Shown here: piece by piece, positions 32,739 to 40,975 of the stretch
Layout: the number at the start of each line of letters is the position of its first letter
How positions within the stretch are numbered: position 1 is the stretch's first letter
Source: DATAAP01 sp041690495
Lineage (GTDB): Bacteria > Pseudomonadota > Alphaproteobacteria > CACIAM-22H2
Reading direction: 5' to 3'
Assembly: GCA_041690495.1 (NCBI GenBank)
Contig: JAWLHE010000003.1
Coordinates: forward strand, 1-64,000
Length of the DNA: 64,000 bases
Notes under the pieces: generated by a model
The model's input: the letters and a program-made list of their open reading frames with translations, nothing else
What the model was told of the DNA's origin: nothing
Databases searched by the model: none
Translations under genes and position numbers: made by a program

Positions 32739-33041
32739 TTACTCCGCGATGTCCGCGGCGGTGCCGGTGAACGCGCCGAGCGCGCAGCCGCAATACGGAC
32801 AGTTCATTGAACGGACGATCTCGAGCGCCTTCTCGCGCCCCTCCCGAGCCTCCAGCTCGGCGATCAGCCCACGGATCACCTCGCCATGCTCGCTGCGCGC
32901 CTCGCATGCGGCGAGATAGAGGCGCTCGCGCACCTCGTCCTCCTCGGCGCGCAAGGCCAGGGCGTGTCGCGGCGACAGTCCGAGCGTCGCAGCGGCCCCG
33001 GCCAGCGCCGTCGTACCGAGAAAGAAGCGCCGCGTGATCAT
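32739..33041 (-). CDS. Tat-exported small protein with CPYCGC motif
   Basis: A 100-residue protein with a twin-arginine leader (M-I-T-R-R-F-F-L-G-T-T then a hydrophobic stretch to about residue 30), a charged helical middle (R-E-R-L-Y-L-A-A-C-E-A-R) and a C-terminal C-P-Y-C-G-C motif that could bind metal or be redox active. No family was recognised. It lies between znuA and hupE, 17 bases upstream-adjacent to hupE's end, which hints at a role in periplasmic metal handling. Confidence 0.75.
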   Translation of the reverse strand: MITRRFFLGTTALAGAAATLGLSPRHALALRAEEDEVRERLYLAACEARSEHGEVIRGLIAELEAREGREKALEIVRSMNCPYCGCALGAFTGTAADIAE

Positions 33042-33058
33042 TTGGTCTTGCTGTCCTT

Positions 33059-33643
33059 CTAGAGTGCCAGCATCGCCAGGCCCGCGGCCATCACCCCCGC
33101 ACCGCCCGCGCGCACCGCCCAGACCCGCATGCTGCCCTCAAGATATAGGGCGGCGGCGAGGCCGATTCCATGGAGCAGCGCCGTTGCCGCAACGAAACCC
33201 AGTCCGTATAGCAGCGCGGAAGCCGCCTCCGGGATCTCGGTACCGTGGGCGTGGCCGTGAAAAAGCGCGAAGAAACCGACAAGCGCTCCGCCCACCGCGA
33301 CCGGCAGACGGACTGCCGCCGCAACGAGTGCGCCGACGACCAGCAACGAGCCGACCACGCCCAGCTCGACCACCGGGAACGAGGCACCGGAAAGCGCAAG
33401 CCCGGTTCCGGTTGCCATCATGGCGATGAACGCCGCCGGCACGGCCCACAGCGCACGCCCGCCGAGCTGCGCAGCCCATGCGCCGACAGCGATCATCGCC
33501 AGCAGATGATCGGGACCGAGCAATGGATGCGCGAAGCCCTGGGACAGGCCGGCGCCCTGCGCGCCGAAAGTGTGGGCCTCCGCGGCGCCGATCGTGCCCA
33601 AAAACAGTGCAGAGATGCCAAGTCCCAGCGCGATCTGTCGCAT
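33059..33643 (-). CDS. hupE: HupE/UreJ family metal permease
   Basis: A 194-residue membrane protein with an N-terminal signal-like segment ending A-E-A-H and about six helices. The family motif H-P-L-L-G-P-D-H-L-L-A-M occurs near residue 39 and a second His block F-F-A-L-F-H-G-H-A-H-G-T-E near 125. HupE/UreJ proteins move nickel or cobalt, or accompany zinc systems. It is probably co-transcribed with the Tat-exported CPYCGC protein. Given the znu neighbours, a Zn-linked role is possible; no hydrogenase or urease genes are present. Confidence 0.88.
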   Translation of the reverse strand: MRQIALGLGISALFLGTIGAAEAHTFGAQGAGLSQGFAHPLLGPDHLLAMIAVGAWAAQLGGRALWAVPAAFIAMMATGTGLALSGASFPVVELGVVGSLLVVGALVAAAVRLPVAVGGALVGFFALFHGHAHGTEIPEAASALLYGLGFVAATALLHGIGLAAALYLEGSMRVWAVRAGGAGVMAAGLAMLAL

Positions 33644-33827
33644 TCCAATCCCCTGTTGATCGAGTCGAGGCGCCGAAGATAGGGCCGTGGCGATAAAGCG
33701 TCAAACCGCGCCGCGATCGACTGCATGAGCGCGTCTGCATGCTGCGCGGCACGCGCTGGTGGAGAATCGCCACGCTCCCCTCTCTCGCCGATTCGCGACT
33801 CCGCCGGCGATGCTATATTCGCTGCCG

Positions 33828-35246
33828 ATGAAGACGGCGCGTCCGCGACTCCCCAGGGGGCTCTATGGGCTGTCGGCCCGGCTGCTGATGCTGACGGTCG
33901 CGTTCGTCATGCTCAGCGAAGTGCTGATCTACGCGCCGTCGATCGCGCGCTTCCGCAAGGACTACCTGGAGAACCGCATTGCCGCGGCACATCTCGCGAC
34001 TCTGGCGCTGGAGGCGACGCCCGACAACATGGTGAGCGAGGAGCTCAAGGCCGAGCTGCTCGATCACGCCGAGGCGCTGGCCATCGTCATTGCCAAGCCG
34101 GGCCAGGTGCGCCGCGTTCTGTCCATGGAGATGCCGCCCAATGCCGACGCGGTCTACGACCTGCGCGCGAGCAGCTTCATCGGCCTGATCGCGGACGCGT
34201 TCATGGCGCTGGGCGAAGGCGGCAACCGCGTGTTGCGCGTCGTCGGCCGCTCGCCCAAGCAGGACGGTGTCATGGTCGAGGTCCTGCTCTACGAGGCGCC
34301 GATGCGCATGGCGATGTTCGACTTCTCGTGGCGCATCCTGGCGCTGTCGCTGCTCATCTCGTTCCTGACCGCCTCCCTCGTCTACCTGTCGCTGCGGTGG
34401 CTGATCGTCTCGCCGCTGCGACGCGTGACCGAGAACATGATGGCGTTCCGCGAAGCGCCCGAGGACTCGCGCAACGTGCTCGCAACCAGTACGCGCGATG
34501 ACGAGATCGGCATCGTCCAGCGCGAGCTCGCCGGCATGGAGGACGCCGTGCGCGCGGCGCTGCAGCAGCGCGCGCGGCTCGCGGCACTCGGGAGCGCGAT
34601 CACCAAGATCAACCACGATCTGCGCAACATCCTTGCGACAGCTCGGCTCGTCTCCGACCGCCTCGCCGATTCGGCAGACCCGAAGGTGCAACGCCTGGCC
34701 CCTACCCTGGTCGGCTCGATCGACCGCGCGGTCGCACTGTGCGAGCAGACGCTCGACTACGCGCGCGACGAGTTGCCGCAGCCGCGCCGCGAGCGCTTCC
34801 CCCTTGCGGTGCTGATCGACGAGGTCGGTCGCGTCGTCGCCCTGCTGACCAAGGATGCCGGCGGCTGGATGGCGGACGTCCCCGGCGATCTCGCGGTCCA
34901 CGCGGATCGCGGCCAGCTGTTCCGCGTCTTTGTCAATCTCGGCCGCAACGCGATCGAGGCCGGGGCGCGTCGCGTCCATGTCACCGCCGCGACGACCGGC
35001 ACGGATCTTGTCGTCGACGTCGCCGACGATGGCCCCGGGATTCCTCCGAAGGCCCGCGACAATCTCTTTCAGCCCTTTGCCGGTTCGGCTCGCGCCGGCG
35101 GCACCGGCCTCGGCCTGGTCATCGCGCGCGAGCTCGTCCGCGCCCATGGCGGCGAGCTGGTGCTGAAGCAGACATCGGACTCCGGCACGATCTTCCGCAT
35201 CGAGCTGCCGGGCGCCGTCCCGGCGCGCGAGCGCGCCGCGGATTGA
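33828..35246 (+). CDS. Membrane sensor histidine kinase (orphan)
   Basis: A 472-residue kinase. One membrane helix (about 15-38), a periplasmic sensor region to about 165, a second helix (about 168-192), then a HAMP-like linker. The phospho-acceptor is H263 in K-I-N-H-D-L-R-N-I-L, an H-D variant typical of one rhizobial kinase group. The ATP domain shows N-L-G-R-N-A-I-E-A, D-D-G-P-G-I-P and G-G-T-G-L-G-L. Earlier in-frame starts exist at 33759 and 33810; the ATG at 33828 matches the N-terminus expected of the group. No response regulator lies nearby. Confidence 0.87.
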   Translation: MKTARPRLPRGLYGLSARLLMLTVAFVMLSEVLIYAPSIARFRKDYLENRIAAAHLATLALEATPDNMVSEELKAELLDHAEALAIVIAKPGQVRRVLSMEMPPNADAVYDLRASSFIGLIADAFMALGEGGNRVLRVVGRSPKQDGVMVEVLLYEAPMRMAMFDFSWRILALSLLISFLTASLVYLSLRWLIVSPLRRVTENMMAFREAPEDSRNVLATSTRDDEIGIVQRELAGMEDAVRAALQQRARLAALGSAITKINHDLRNILATARLVSDRLADSADPKVQRLAPTLVGSIDRAVALCEQTLDYARDELPQPRRERFPLAVLIDEVGRVVALLTKDAGGWMADVPGDLAVHADRGQLFRVFVNLGRNAIEAGARRVHVTAATTGTDLVVDVADDGPGIPPKARDNLFQPFAGSARAGGTGLGLVIARELVRAHGGELVLKQTSDSGTIFRIELPGAVPARERAAD

Positions 35247-35258
35247 GTTCCCGGCGCC

Positions 35259-36674
35259 CTATTCCGGAACACCGGCCTTCTTGAGGCCCTCGATGAAGAC
35301 GTCCCCGTGGGCGAAATTTCCCAGATTCCTGCGAAGCACCTCGAGGGATAGTGACGGCCCGATCCGGTTGCGTATGGCTATGAATTCGCGCGCTTCCTCG
35401 AGCAAGCCGAGATGGCCGCAGCAGCTGATCAGCGTGTTGTAGTGTCCCGGATACTCGGCGAATGCGGCGACCGAGGCACGGAGAAAGGGCAGCGCCTCCT
35501 CGAAGCGTCGCGCACCGAGCAGCGCCAGGCCGTGAATGACGGTATAGAAGCCAGAGAAGCTGTCCAGCGGGCTCATGCGCAGCGCCTTGCCCGTTTCGGC
35601 GATCGCCTCGTCGAATCGGCCGGCGCGAAGAAGCGCCCATCCATACGCCGTGTGGCCCAGCGCGAAGCTCGGATTGAGATCGAGCGCCGTCCGCAGTTCG
35701 CCCAGCGCCCGGTCATGATGCCCGGCGGTGCTCATGCACAGGCCTGAGATCATCCGCGCCCACGGATCGCCCGGATCGAAGGACAGCGCGTTCTGGGCAT
35801 GCACTGCCGCCTGCCGGTAACCCTCGCGCGTGTCCGTAAACCAGTAGCAGAGCGCCGCCCACCAGATCGCCCAGCTCAGCAGCGCATGGGCCCTCGCATA
35901 ATGCGGCTCCATGACGATGGCGCGCCGGAGAAGGGCCTGCGCCTCCTCATTCAGCCTGCGATCCACCTTGTTGATGAGGCTCAGGGCGCGAACAACGAGC
36001 CCCCATGCATCGATGCTGTCCGGCTGCCGCCCGGCCGCGCGAAAACCCTCCTCGGCATAGAGATGAGGCTCCACCGCAGCCACGACCCGTTCGGTAATGT
36101 CGTCCTGGACGGCGAAGATATCCTGCAGCTCGCGGTCGTATCTCTCGGCCCAGATATGCTTGCCGGTCTCGGCATCGATCAGCTGGCCGGTGATGCGGAT
36201 GCGCGGCCCGGCGGTGCGGACACTGCCCTCCAGGACGTAACGCACCCCCAGCTCCCGCGCGACCTCCCGGACGTCCACTGCCTTGCCCTTGTAAACAAAG
36301 GTCGAATTCCGGGCGATCACGAACAGCCAACGCAGCCGTGCGAGCGCAGTGATGACGTCTTCGGTAATGCCGTCGGCGAGGAAATCCTGCTCGGAATCGC
36401 CGTTCAGATTGGTGAACGGCAGAACCGCAATGGACGGCCGATCCGGCTTGGTGACAGCCGGCGGACGATCGATGCCAACTTCCTGCATCGACCGGAGCGG
36501 AAGCTTGGTATGGCTCTCGACGATCGACAGCGTCCGGTCCGAGAACAGACCGGTCAGCAGCTTGTCCACCGTGGACTTCCCGAGCTTCGTCCGGAAAGCA
36601 AACTGCTCGCGCGAGATCCTCTCGCGGGCGAGATAGTCCTTTATCGCCGTCGCGATCCGCTTCTTGTCGTCCAT
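35259..36674 (-). CDS. HTH - TolB/FlgO-like - TPR regulatory protein
   Basis: A 471-residue protein. Residues 1-60 form a Cro-like DNA-binding region (D-Y-L-A-R-E-R-I-S-R-E-Q-F-A-F-R-T-K-L-G-K-S-T-V-D in pieces). Residues 75-210 match the adenylate-cyclase/CadC-associated domain (S-I-A-V-L-P-F-T-N-L, F-L-A-D-G-I-T-E-D-V-I-T-A-L, G-V-R-Y-V-L-E-G-S-V-R). The rest is tetratricopeptide repeats. ATG at 36674 is chosen because the frame upstream is not protein-like. No membrane helix is seen. Two TTCCGGAA palindromes in the divergent promoter are plausible targets. Confidence 0.82.
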   Translation of the reverse strand: MDDKKRIATAIKDYLARERISREQFAFRTKLGKSTVDKLLTGLFSDRTLSIVESHTKLPLRSMQEVGIDRPPAVTKPDRPSIAVLPFTNLNGDSEQDFLADGITEDVITALARLRWLFVIARNSTFVYKGKAVDVREVARELGVRYVLEGSVRTAGPRIRITGQLIDAETGKHIWAERYDRELQDIFAVQDDITERVVAAVEPHLYAEEGFRAAGRQPDSIDAWGLVVRALSLINKVDRRLNEEAQALLRRAIVMEPHYARAHALLSWAIWWAALCYWFTDTREGYRQAAVHAQNALSFDPGDPWARMISGLCMSTAGHHDRALGELRTALDLNPSFALGHTAYGWALLRAGRFDEAIAETGKALRMSPLDSFSGFYTVIHGLALLGARRFEEALPFLRASVAAFAEYPGHYNTLISCCGHLGLLEEAREFIAIRNRIGPSLSLEVLRRNLGNFAHGDVFIEGLKKAGVPE

Positions 36675-36724
36675 CGTCGCCTGTTCTGCGGTTCGGCTTG
36701 GACCGGCGCTCCCTCGGGAAAGAC

Positions 36725-36752
36725 TTCCGGAAAATATAGGCAATTTCCGGAA
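36725..36752. promoter_or_regulatory. Paired TTCCGGAA palindromes in a divergent promoter
   Basis: TTCCGGAA occurs at 36725-36732 and 36745-36752, exactly 20 bases apart (two helical turns), in an AT-rich stretch between the HTH-TPR gene and the cytochrome c gene. Both sites are perfect palindromes. A dimeric regulator binding cooperatively on one DNA face is implied, possibly the adjacent HTH-TPR protein. Confidence 0.6.
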
Positions 36753-36816
36753 AGAGCCGCGGAAAAAATATCGGCGTAGAACCCGGCCCTCTTCGAGGAA
36801 GACGGAGGCCGATCCC

Positions 36817-37326
36817 ATGTCAATTTCGTTCATCACACGGGCAGCGCTCGGGCTGAGCCTGCTCGGCACCGTCCTTTCGGCCGCGGCAGAGGCGCCGGCG
36901 CAGGAGCGGATCAAGCGCGGCGCATACCTCGCCAAGATCATGGACTGCTCCGGCTGCCACACGCGGGGCGCCCTGGCCGGAAAGCCCGATGCGGCCTTCG
37001 CGCTCGCCGGCTCGGATATCGGCTTCGAGATCCCCGGCCTCGGGTATTTCTATCCGCCCAACCTGACCTCGGATGCGGAAACCGGCCTCGGCACGTGGAG
37101 TGAGGCCGATATCGTCAAGGCCGTGCGGACCGGCGAGCGGCCCGACGGCCGCGTGCTGGTGCCAATCATGCCGTGGCCATCCTACAGCGCGCTTACCGAC
37201 GAGGATGCGCAGGCTCTCGCCGCCTACCTCAAGACCCTGAAGCCCATCCGCCATCGGGCCCCGCCAATGACCGCCGCATCGGAGAAGGCGCCGGCACCCT
37301 ACCTCACCGCGGCGATACCGGAATAG
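36817..37326 (+). CDS. Exported mono-heme c-type cytochrome
   Basis: A 169-residue periplasmic protein. The signal peptide ends near A-E-A-P-A-Q-E, and heme attachment is at C-S-G-C-H (about residue 49) with a distal methionine candidate in V-P-I-M-P-W-P. Blocks R-G-A-Y-L-A-K-I-M-D-C and F-Y-P-P-N-L-T-S-D-A-E-T-G-L-G-T-W match cytochrome c subunits of dehydrogenases. GGAGG-like sequence precedes the ATG. It stands divergent from the HTH-TPR gene; no partner dehydrogenase is adjacent. Confidence 0.9.
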   Translation: MSISFITRAALGLSLLGTVLSAAAEAPAQERIKRGAYLAKIMDCSGCHTRGALAGKPDAAFALAGSDIGFEIPGLGYFYPPNLTSDAETGLGTWSEADIVKAVRTGERPDGRVLVPIMPWPSYSALTDEDAQALAAYLKTLKPIRHRAPPMTAASEKAPAPYLTAAIPE

Positions 37327-37380
37327 CCGGCCGCCATAATCCGAAATCTCCAGCGAACGCCCCAATCAGTAGAGGATCAG

Positions 37381-38163
37381 ATGTTCACCTTGTCTCGCAC
37401 CCTTGCAACCGGTGCCGCCGCATGCGGTCTCGTCCTGATCGCGCATGCGGCAGATGCCTCGGCGGCCGCGATCTCCTATACGGACTTCGGCGTCTTCCAG
37501 GCCGCCACGTCCGGGCTCTCCACCGATTCGTTCGAAGCTGCGCCCTGGACGCCTGACGGCGTCAAGGCGCAAGGGCTGTCGAATCTCGGCGTCAGCTGGA
37601 CCGCCGCCAACGAGCTGTTCGCGTTCAGCCATGCCGGCGGCAAGTCGATCTCCTCGAACGACGGCACCAACGGCACCGACATCTTCGACTGGATCGAGGC
37701 CGCGCTGCCGTCCAACATCACCGCCGTAGGCGTCTGGATCACCAGTTTCAACATGGCGCACCTGACGGAACTGCTAGCCTTCGACGCTCTCGACAATCTG
37801 CTCGGCAGTGCGTCGCTGGGCAACACGGGTCAGAACTATGCATTCCTCGGTCTGACGACCGACACGGCGATCGCAAAGGTGCGGTTCGTCTCGACGAACG
37901 TCACGAACCCGATCGGCGACGATTTCGCGCTCGCCGATTTCTCATTCGGCAGCGGTGGCGCCTCTCTTCCGGTGCCGGAGCCCTCCACGCTCACGCTGTT
38001 CGGCGCAGCGCTGGCCGGTCTTGCCTTGGGCAGGCGCCGCAAGGCGTGGGCCGCCGGGCCGGACCGCCGGACCCTTGCCGATATCGGCATCGGCCCGGGA
38101 GAGGTTCTGTCGGCCGGAGAAGAAGTCGGGTTCGACCGGTTGCGGCGCTCGCCGCTTGCCTGA
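37381..38163 (+). CDS. PEP-CTERM sorting-domain protein with DUF1127-like tail
   Basis: A 260-residue secreted protein. A signal peptide (to about A-D-A-S-A-A-A) is followed by a beta-rich domain of unknown role and a PEP-CTERM sorting signal: V-P-E-P-S-T-L-T-L-F, a hydrophobic segment, then G-R-R-R-K near residue 220. Unusually about 38 residues follow the Arg cluster (R-R-T-L-A-D-I-G-I-G-P-G-E), resembling the DUF1127 consensus. Normally the protein ends at the Arg cluster. The exosortase is not in the window. AGAGGA precedes the ATG. Confidence 0.85.
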   Translation: MFTLSRTLATGAAACGLVLIAHAADASAAAISYTDFGVFQAATSGLSTDSFEAAPWTPDGVKAQGLSNLGVSWTAANELFAFSHAGGKSISSNDGTNGTDIFDWIEAALPSNITAVGVWITSFNMAHLTELLAFDALDNLLGSASLGNTGQNYAFLGLTTDTAIAKVRFVSTNVTNPIGDDFALADFSFGSGGASLPVPEPSTLTLFGAALAGLALGRRRKAWAAGPDRRTLADIGIGPGEVLSAGEEVGFDRLRRSPLA

Positions 38164-38194
38164 GTAACGGCGCGATGAGCAGAGGAGGCACGAC

Positions 38195-39220
38195 ATGACG
38201 TACATGGCCGGTCTGTCGCCCGACAGGATCCTGCAGCTCGGGAATGCCTTCTGGGGCTCGAAGGTGCTGCTCAGCGCCATCGAGCTGGGACTCTTCACCC
38301 GCCTTGCGAAAGACGGACCGCTGAAACTCGCGGAGCTGCGCGACGCCCTTGGCCTGCACGAGCGCGGCGCGCGCGATTTTCTCGACGCGCTCGTCGCTCT
38401 TGGAATGCTTCATCGGTCAGCCGATGGCCGATATGCGAACACGGCGGAGACCGAGCAGTATCTCGACCGTGCCAAGCCGTCCTATATCGGCGGCATGCTC
38501 GAGATGATGAACGCGCGTCTCTATCGATTCTGGGGCAACCTCACCGAGGCGCTCGTCACCGGCTTGCCGCAGAACGAGACCAGGAACGGCGAACCCGACC
38601 TCTTTGCCGCAGTCTATGCCGAGCCCGCCCGGCTCGAGCAGTTTCTTGCCGCCATGACGGGCTTGAGCCGGCCCGCCGCGCGCGCAATGGCAGCCGCCTT
38701 TCCATGGCGGGAATATCGCACCTTCGCCGATATCGGCTGTGCCCAGGGCGGCCTGACCGCGGAGATCGCAGGCTCGCATCCGCACCTCACCGGCATCGGT
38801 TTCGATCTTCCTGCCGTGCGGCCGGTGTTCGAGCGCTTCGTGGCGCAGCACGGGCTCGATCGGCGGCTTGTATTCAGGCCCGGAGACTTCTTCAAGGACG
38901 AGCTTCCGGCGGCCGACGTTCTCATCATGGGCCACATCCTTCACGACTGGAGCCTGCCGGAAAAGAGGCTGCTCCTCCACAAGGCCTATGATGCGCTTCC
39001 CCGCGGCGGCGCACTGATCGTCTATGACTCCATGATCGACGACGCGCGATGCAAGAACGCCTTCGGACTGCTCATGAGCCTGAACATGCTGATCGAGACG
39101 CCGGGCGGATTCGACTACACGGGCGCCGAGTGCTCCGGCTGGATGCGCGAGGCCGGATTCCGCGAGGTGGAGATTGCGCCTTTGCAGGGCCCTTATTCGA
39201 TCGCCATCGGACGAAAGTAG
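38195..39220 (+). CDS. SAM-dependent O-methyltransferase (winged-helix plus Rossmann)
   Basis: A 341-residue class I methyltransferase. Residues 10-95 form the dimerisation/winged-helix domain (L-G-N-A-F-W-G-S-K-V-L-L-S-A-I-E-L-G-L-F). The SAM site is A-D-I-G-C-A-Q-G-G near 180, and H-I-L-H-D-W near 250 supplies the catalytic-type His of plant-like O-methyltransferases. GAGGAGG precedes the ATG. The substrate is unknown; no biosynthetic cluster surrounds it. Confidence 0.87.
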   Translation: MTYMAGLSPDRILQLGNAFWGSKVLLSAIELGLFTRLAKDGPLKLAELRDALGLHERGARDFLDALVALGMLHRSADGRYANTAETEQYLDRAKPSYIGGMLEMMNARLYRFWGNLTEALVTGLPQNETRNGEPDLFAAVYAEPARLEQFLAAMTGLSRPAARAMAAAFPWREYRTFADIGCAQGGLTAEIAGSHPHLTGIGFDLPAVRPVFERFVAQHGLDRRLVFRPGDFFKDELPAADVLIMGHILHDWSLPEKRLLLHKAYDALPRGGALIVYDSMIDDARCKNAFGLLMSLNMLIETPGGFDYTGAECSGWMREAGFREVEIAPLQGPYSIAIGRK

Positions 39221-39389
39221 CGGCGGCAACGGCCTCGACTGAGGACGGCCCGAGCTCGGCCGCACCGCGCCACCGCGTGCGAAACCAGAACCGGGGAACT
39301 TTGCCCGTACTCGGGCGCTTCGACCGTGGAGACGGCCGTCGCGCGCCGGCAGCGTCGCGACAGCCTTCGAACCGATGGAGGTGAACCCC

Positions 39390-39956
39390 ATGGCTGGACA
39401 GGCATCAAGGACGATCGGAAGCTGGCCCGAGGAATCCCGCGAGGCGGCACAGCTCGTCATCGACGAATTCGGCGAGCCCGGCGAGATTACCGACACGCAG
39501 TTGACCTGGCACAAGGCCGGACCGTGGAAGCGGATTATCGCCTCGAAGGCCTTTTACGCACATAATTTCCCTGCGCCGCATATCGATGCGGTCGAGTCCG
39601 TAATTGACTACCGGGTGCCGCCAGACAAATTCACAGAGCTCGCAAAATTCGACGGGAGCGTGATCGTCGAGCGCACCGCAGGCGAGGTGTCCGCGCGCTG
39701 CCACGACCTGCAGGCGAATCATCTCGCGCTCAATCTCATGCATGACATCGTGACCGGTGCCAAGACAGCGCAGCAGGCGCGGGACTATTACGCAAAGGAG
39801 TTCGCGGACTACCGGCGCAAGAAGCCGACGCCGTATATGGAGAAGCTGCGCTTCACCCCGGGCGACCATGACGCCGCCGACCCCGACGTGCGCGTCCTGT
39901 CGGACCAGGACCTCGAACGCGCCGCCGCCGAAGGCAAGGAGCACGAGCGGGCGTAG
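39390..39956 (+). CDS. Hypothetical protein
   Basis: A 188-residue soluble protein beginning MAGQASRTIGSWPEESREAAQLVIDEFGEP in its first 30 residues (shown in two parts by the GEP-GEITD turn). The middle has W-K-R-I-I-A-S-K-A-F-Y-A-H-N-F-P-A-P-H and L-A-L-N-L-M-H-D-I-V-T-G. GGAGGTG eight bases before the ATG at 39390 decides the start. It resembles uncharacterised alphaproteobacterial proteins, but no function is recognised. It follows the methyltransferase after 169 bases. Confidence 0.7.
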   Translation: MAGQASRTIGSWPEESREAAQLVIDEFGEPGEITDTQLTWHKAGPWKRIIASKAFYAHNFPAPHIDAVESVIDYRVPPDKFTELAKFDGSVIVERTAGEVSARCHDLQANHLALNLMHDIVTGAKTAQQARDYYAKEFADYRRKKPTPYMEKLRFTPGDHDAADPDVRVLSDQDLERAAAEGKEHERA

Positions 39957-39994
39957 CGATAAACCCCGTAGACTGCCCTTGGAAGGATGGTGCG

Positions 39995-40017
39995 GGGACC
40001 GGCCTCGGGCCGGTCCC
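39995..40017. terminator. Strong hairpin between convergent genes
   Basis: GGGACCGGCC (39995-40004) pairs perfectly with GGCCGGTCCC (40008-40017) around a TCG loop. It lies between two genes that end toward each other (39956 and 40040), so it may stop transcription from both sides. No U-tract is evident, so it could also be a dispersed palindrome. Confidence 0.5.
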
Positions 40018-40039
40018 TACCGCCGCACTCCGCGAATTG

Positions 40040-40915
40040 TCATGGCCCGTACCGATCCTCGATCTCGGCCCACTCACCGTAGCCGACGATCGCCTTGAAC
40101 GCGTCGAAGCCGACACCCTCGTTGGCGAGCGACAGCCGGCCGGCTTTCATGTCGGCGAGCGCCTTCTCGATCGTGTGCGCCACGCGGAAGATCAGCGAGG
40201 TCGGGTAGCCGATCATCGCGAAGCCCATGGCGCTGAGCTCCGCCGGTGCGAGCAGCGGCGTCCGGCCGCCCTCGAGCATGTTGGCGAGCTGCGGCACGCC
40301 GCCAAACGCGGCACCCACCTTGCGTAGCTCGTCCAGGCTCTCCGGCGCCTCTATGAACAGCCCGTCGGCTCCCGCCTCGAGATACCGCTCGCCGCGGCGA
40401 AGCGCCTCGTCCAGGCCGTGGACCGCGCGCGCATCGGTGCGCGCAATCAGAAACGTGTCCCTGCTGTCGCGTGCCGCCGCCGCTGCGCGCAGCTTTTGCT
40501 CCATCAATTCGGTCGGAACCACATCCTTGCCGGCCATGTGGCCGCATCGCTTGGGCGCGCGCTGATCCTCGATGAAGATCGCCGTGGCCCCCATCGCCTC
40601 GTAGGTGCGGATGGTCCGCGTCACGTTCTTGACGTCGCCGTAGCCGTCGTCGGCATCGATCAGCACGGGCAGGCGCGATGCCGCCATCACGTCGCGCATC
40701 CCCTCGCTCATCTCCGCGAGGCCCGCCAGCCCGATGTCCGGCACCGCGTGGCGCGCGCCGACCAGGGGGAAGCCGCCAATCGAATAGGCCGCGAAACCCG
40801 CGCGCTCGATCAGCCGCGCCGATAACGCATCGTGCGCCACCGGCAGAAGCAGGGGTTTATGCTGGTCGAGCAGCGCGCGCCATGTCGCGCGCTGCGAAGT
40901 GGTGCTTGCATTCAT
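40040..40915 (-). CDS. Isocitrate lyase / PEP mutase superfamily enzyme
   Basis: A 291-residue enzyme with the superfamily metal site D-A-D-D-G-Y-G and the lyase active-site motif K-R-C-G-H-M (catalytic Cys present), followed by A-R-T-D-A-R-A. Members include 2-methylisocitrate lyase, dimethylmalate lyase and oxaloacetate hydrolases, and sequence alone does not decide. ATG at 40915 is preferred because GGTGG lies eight bases upstream; ATG 40921 and GTG 40927 are in frame. Divergent from tam. Dimethylmalate lyase belongs to the fermentative nicotinate pathway, so a link to the 1-28 kb region is conceivable but unproven. Confidence 0.85.
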   Translation of the reverse strand: MNASTTSQRATWRALLDQHKPLLLPVAHDALSARLIERAGFAAYSIGGFPLVGARHAVPDIGLAGLAEMSEGMRDVMAASRLPVLIDADDGYGDVKNVTRTIRTYEAMGATAIFIEDQRAPKRCGHMAGKDVVPTELMEQKLRAAAAARDSRDTFLIARTDARAVHGLDEALRRGERYLEAGADGLFIEAPESLDELRKVGAAFGGVPQLANMLEGGRTPLLAPAELSAMGFAMIGYPTSLIFRVAHTIEKALADMKAGRLSLANEGVGFDAFKAIVGYGEWAEIEDRYGP

Positions 40916-40975
40916 TTTCATTTCCACCGGTAGAGCGCGGAATTATAGTCCCTCGCTACGCCTGCGCCAGAGCCG

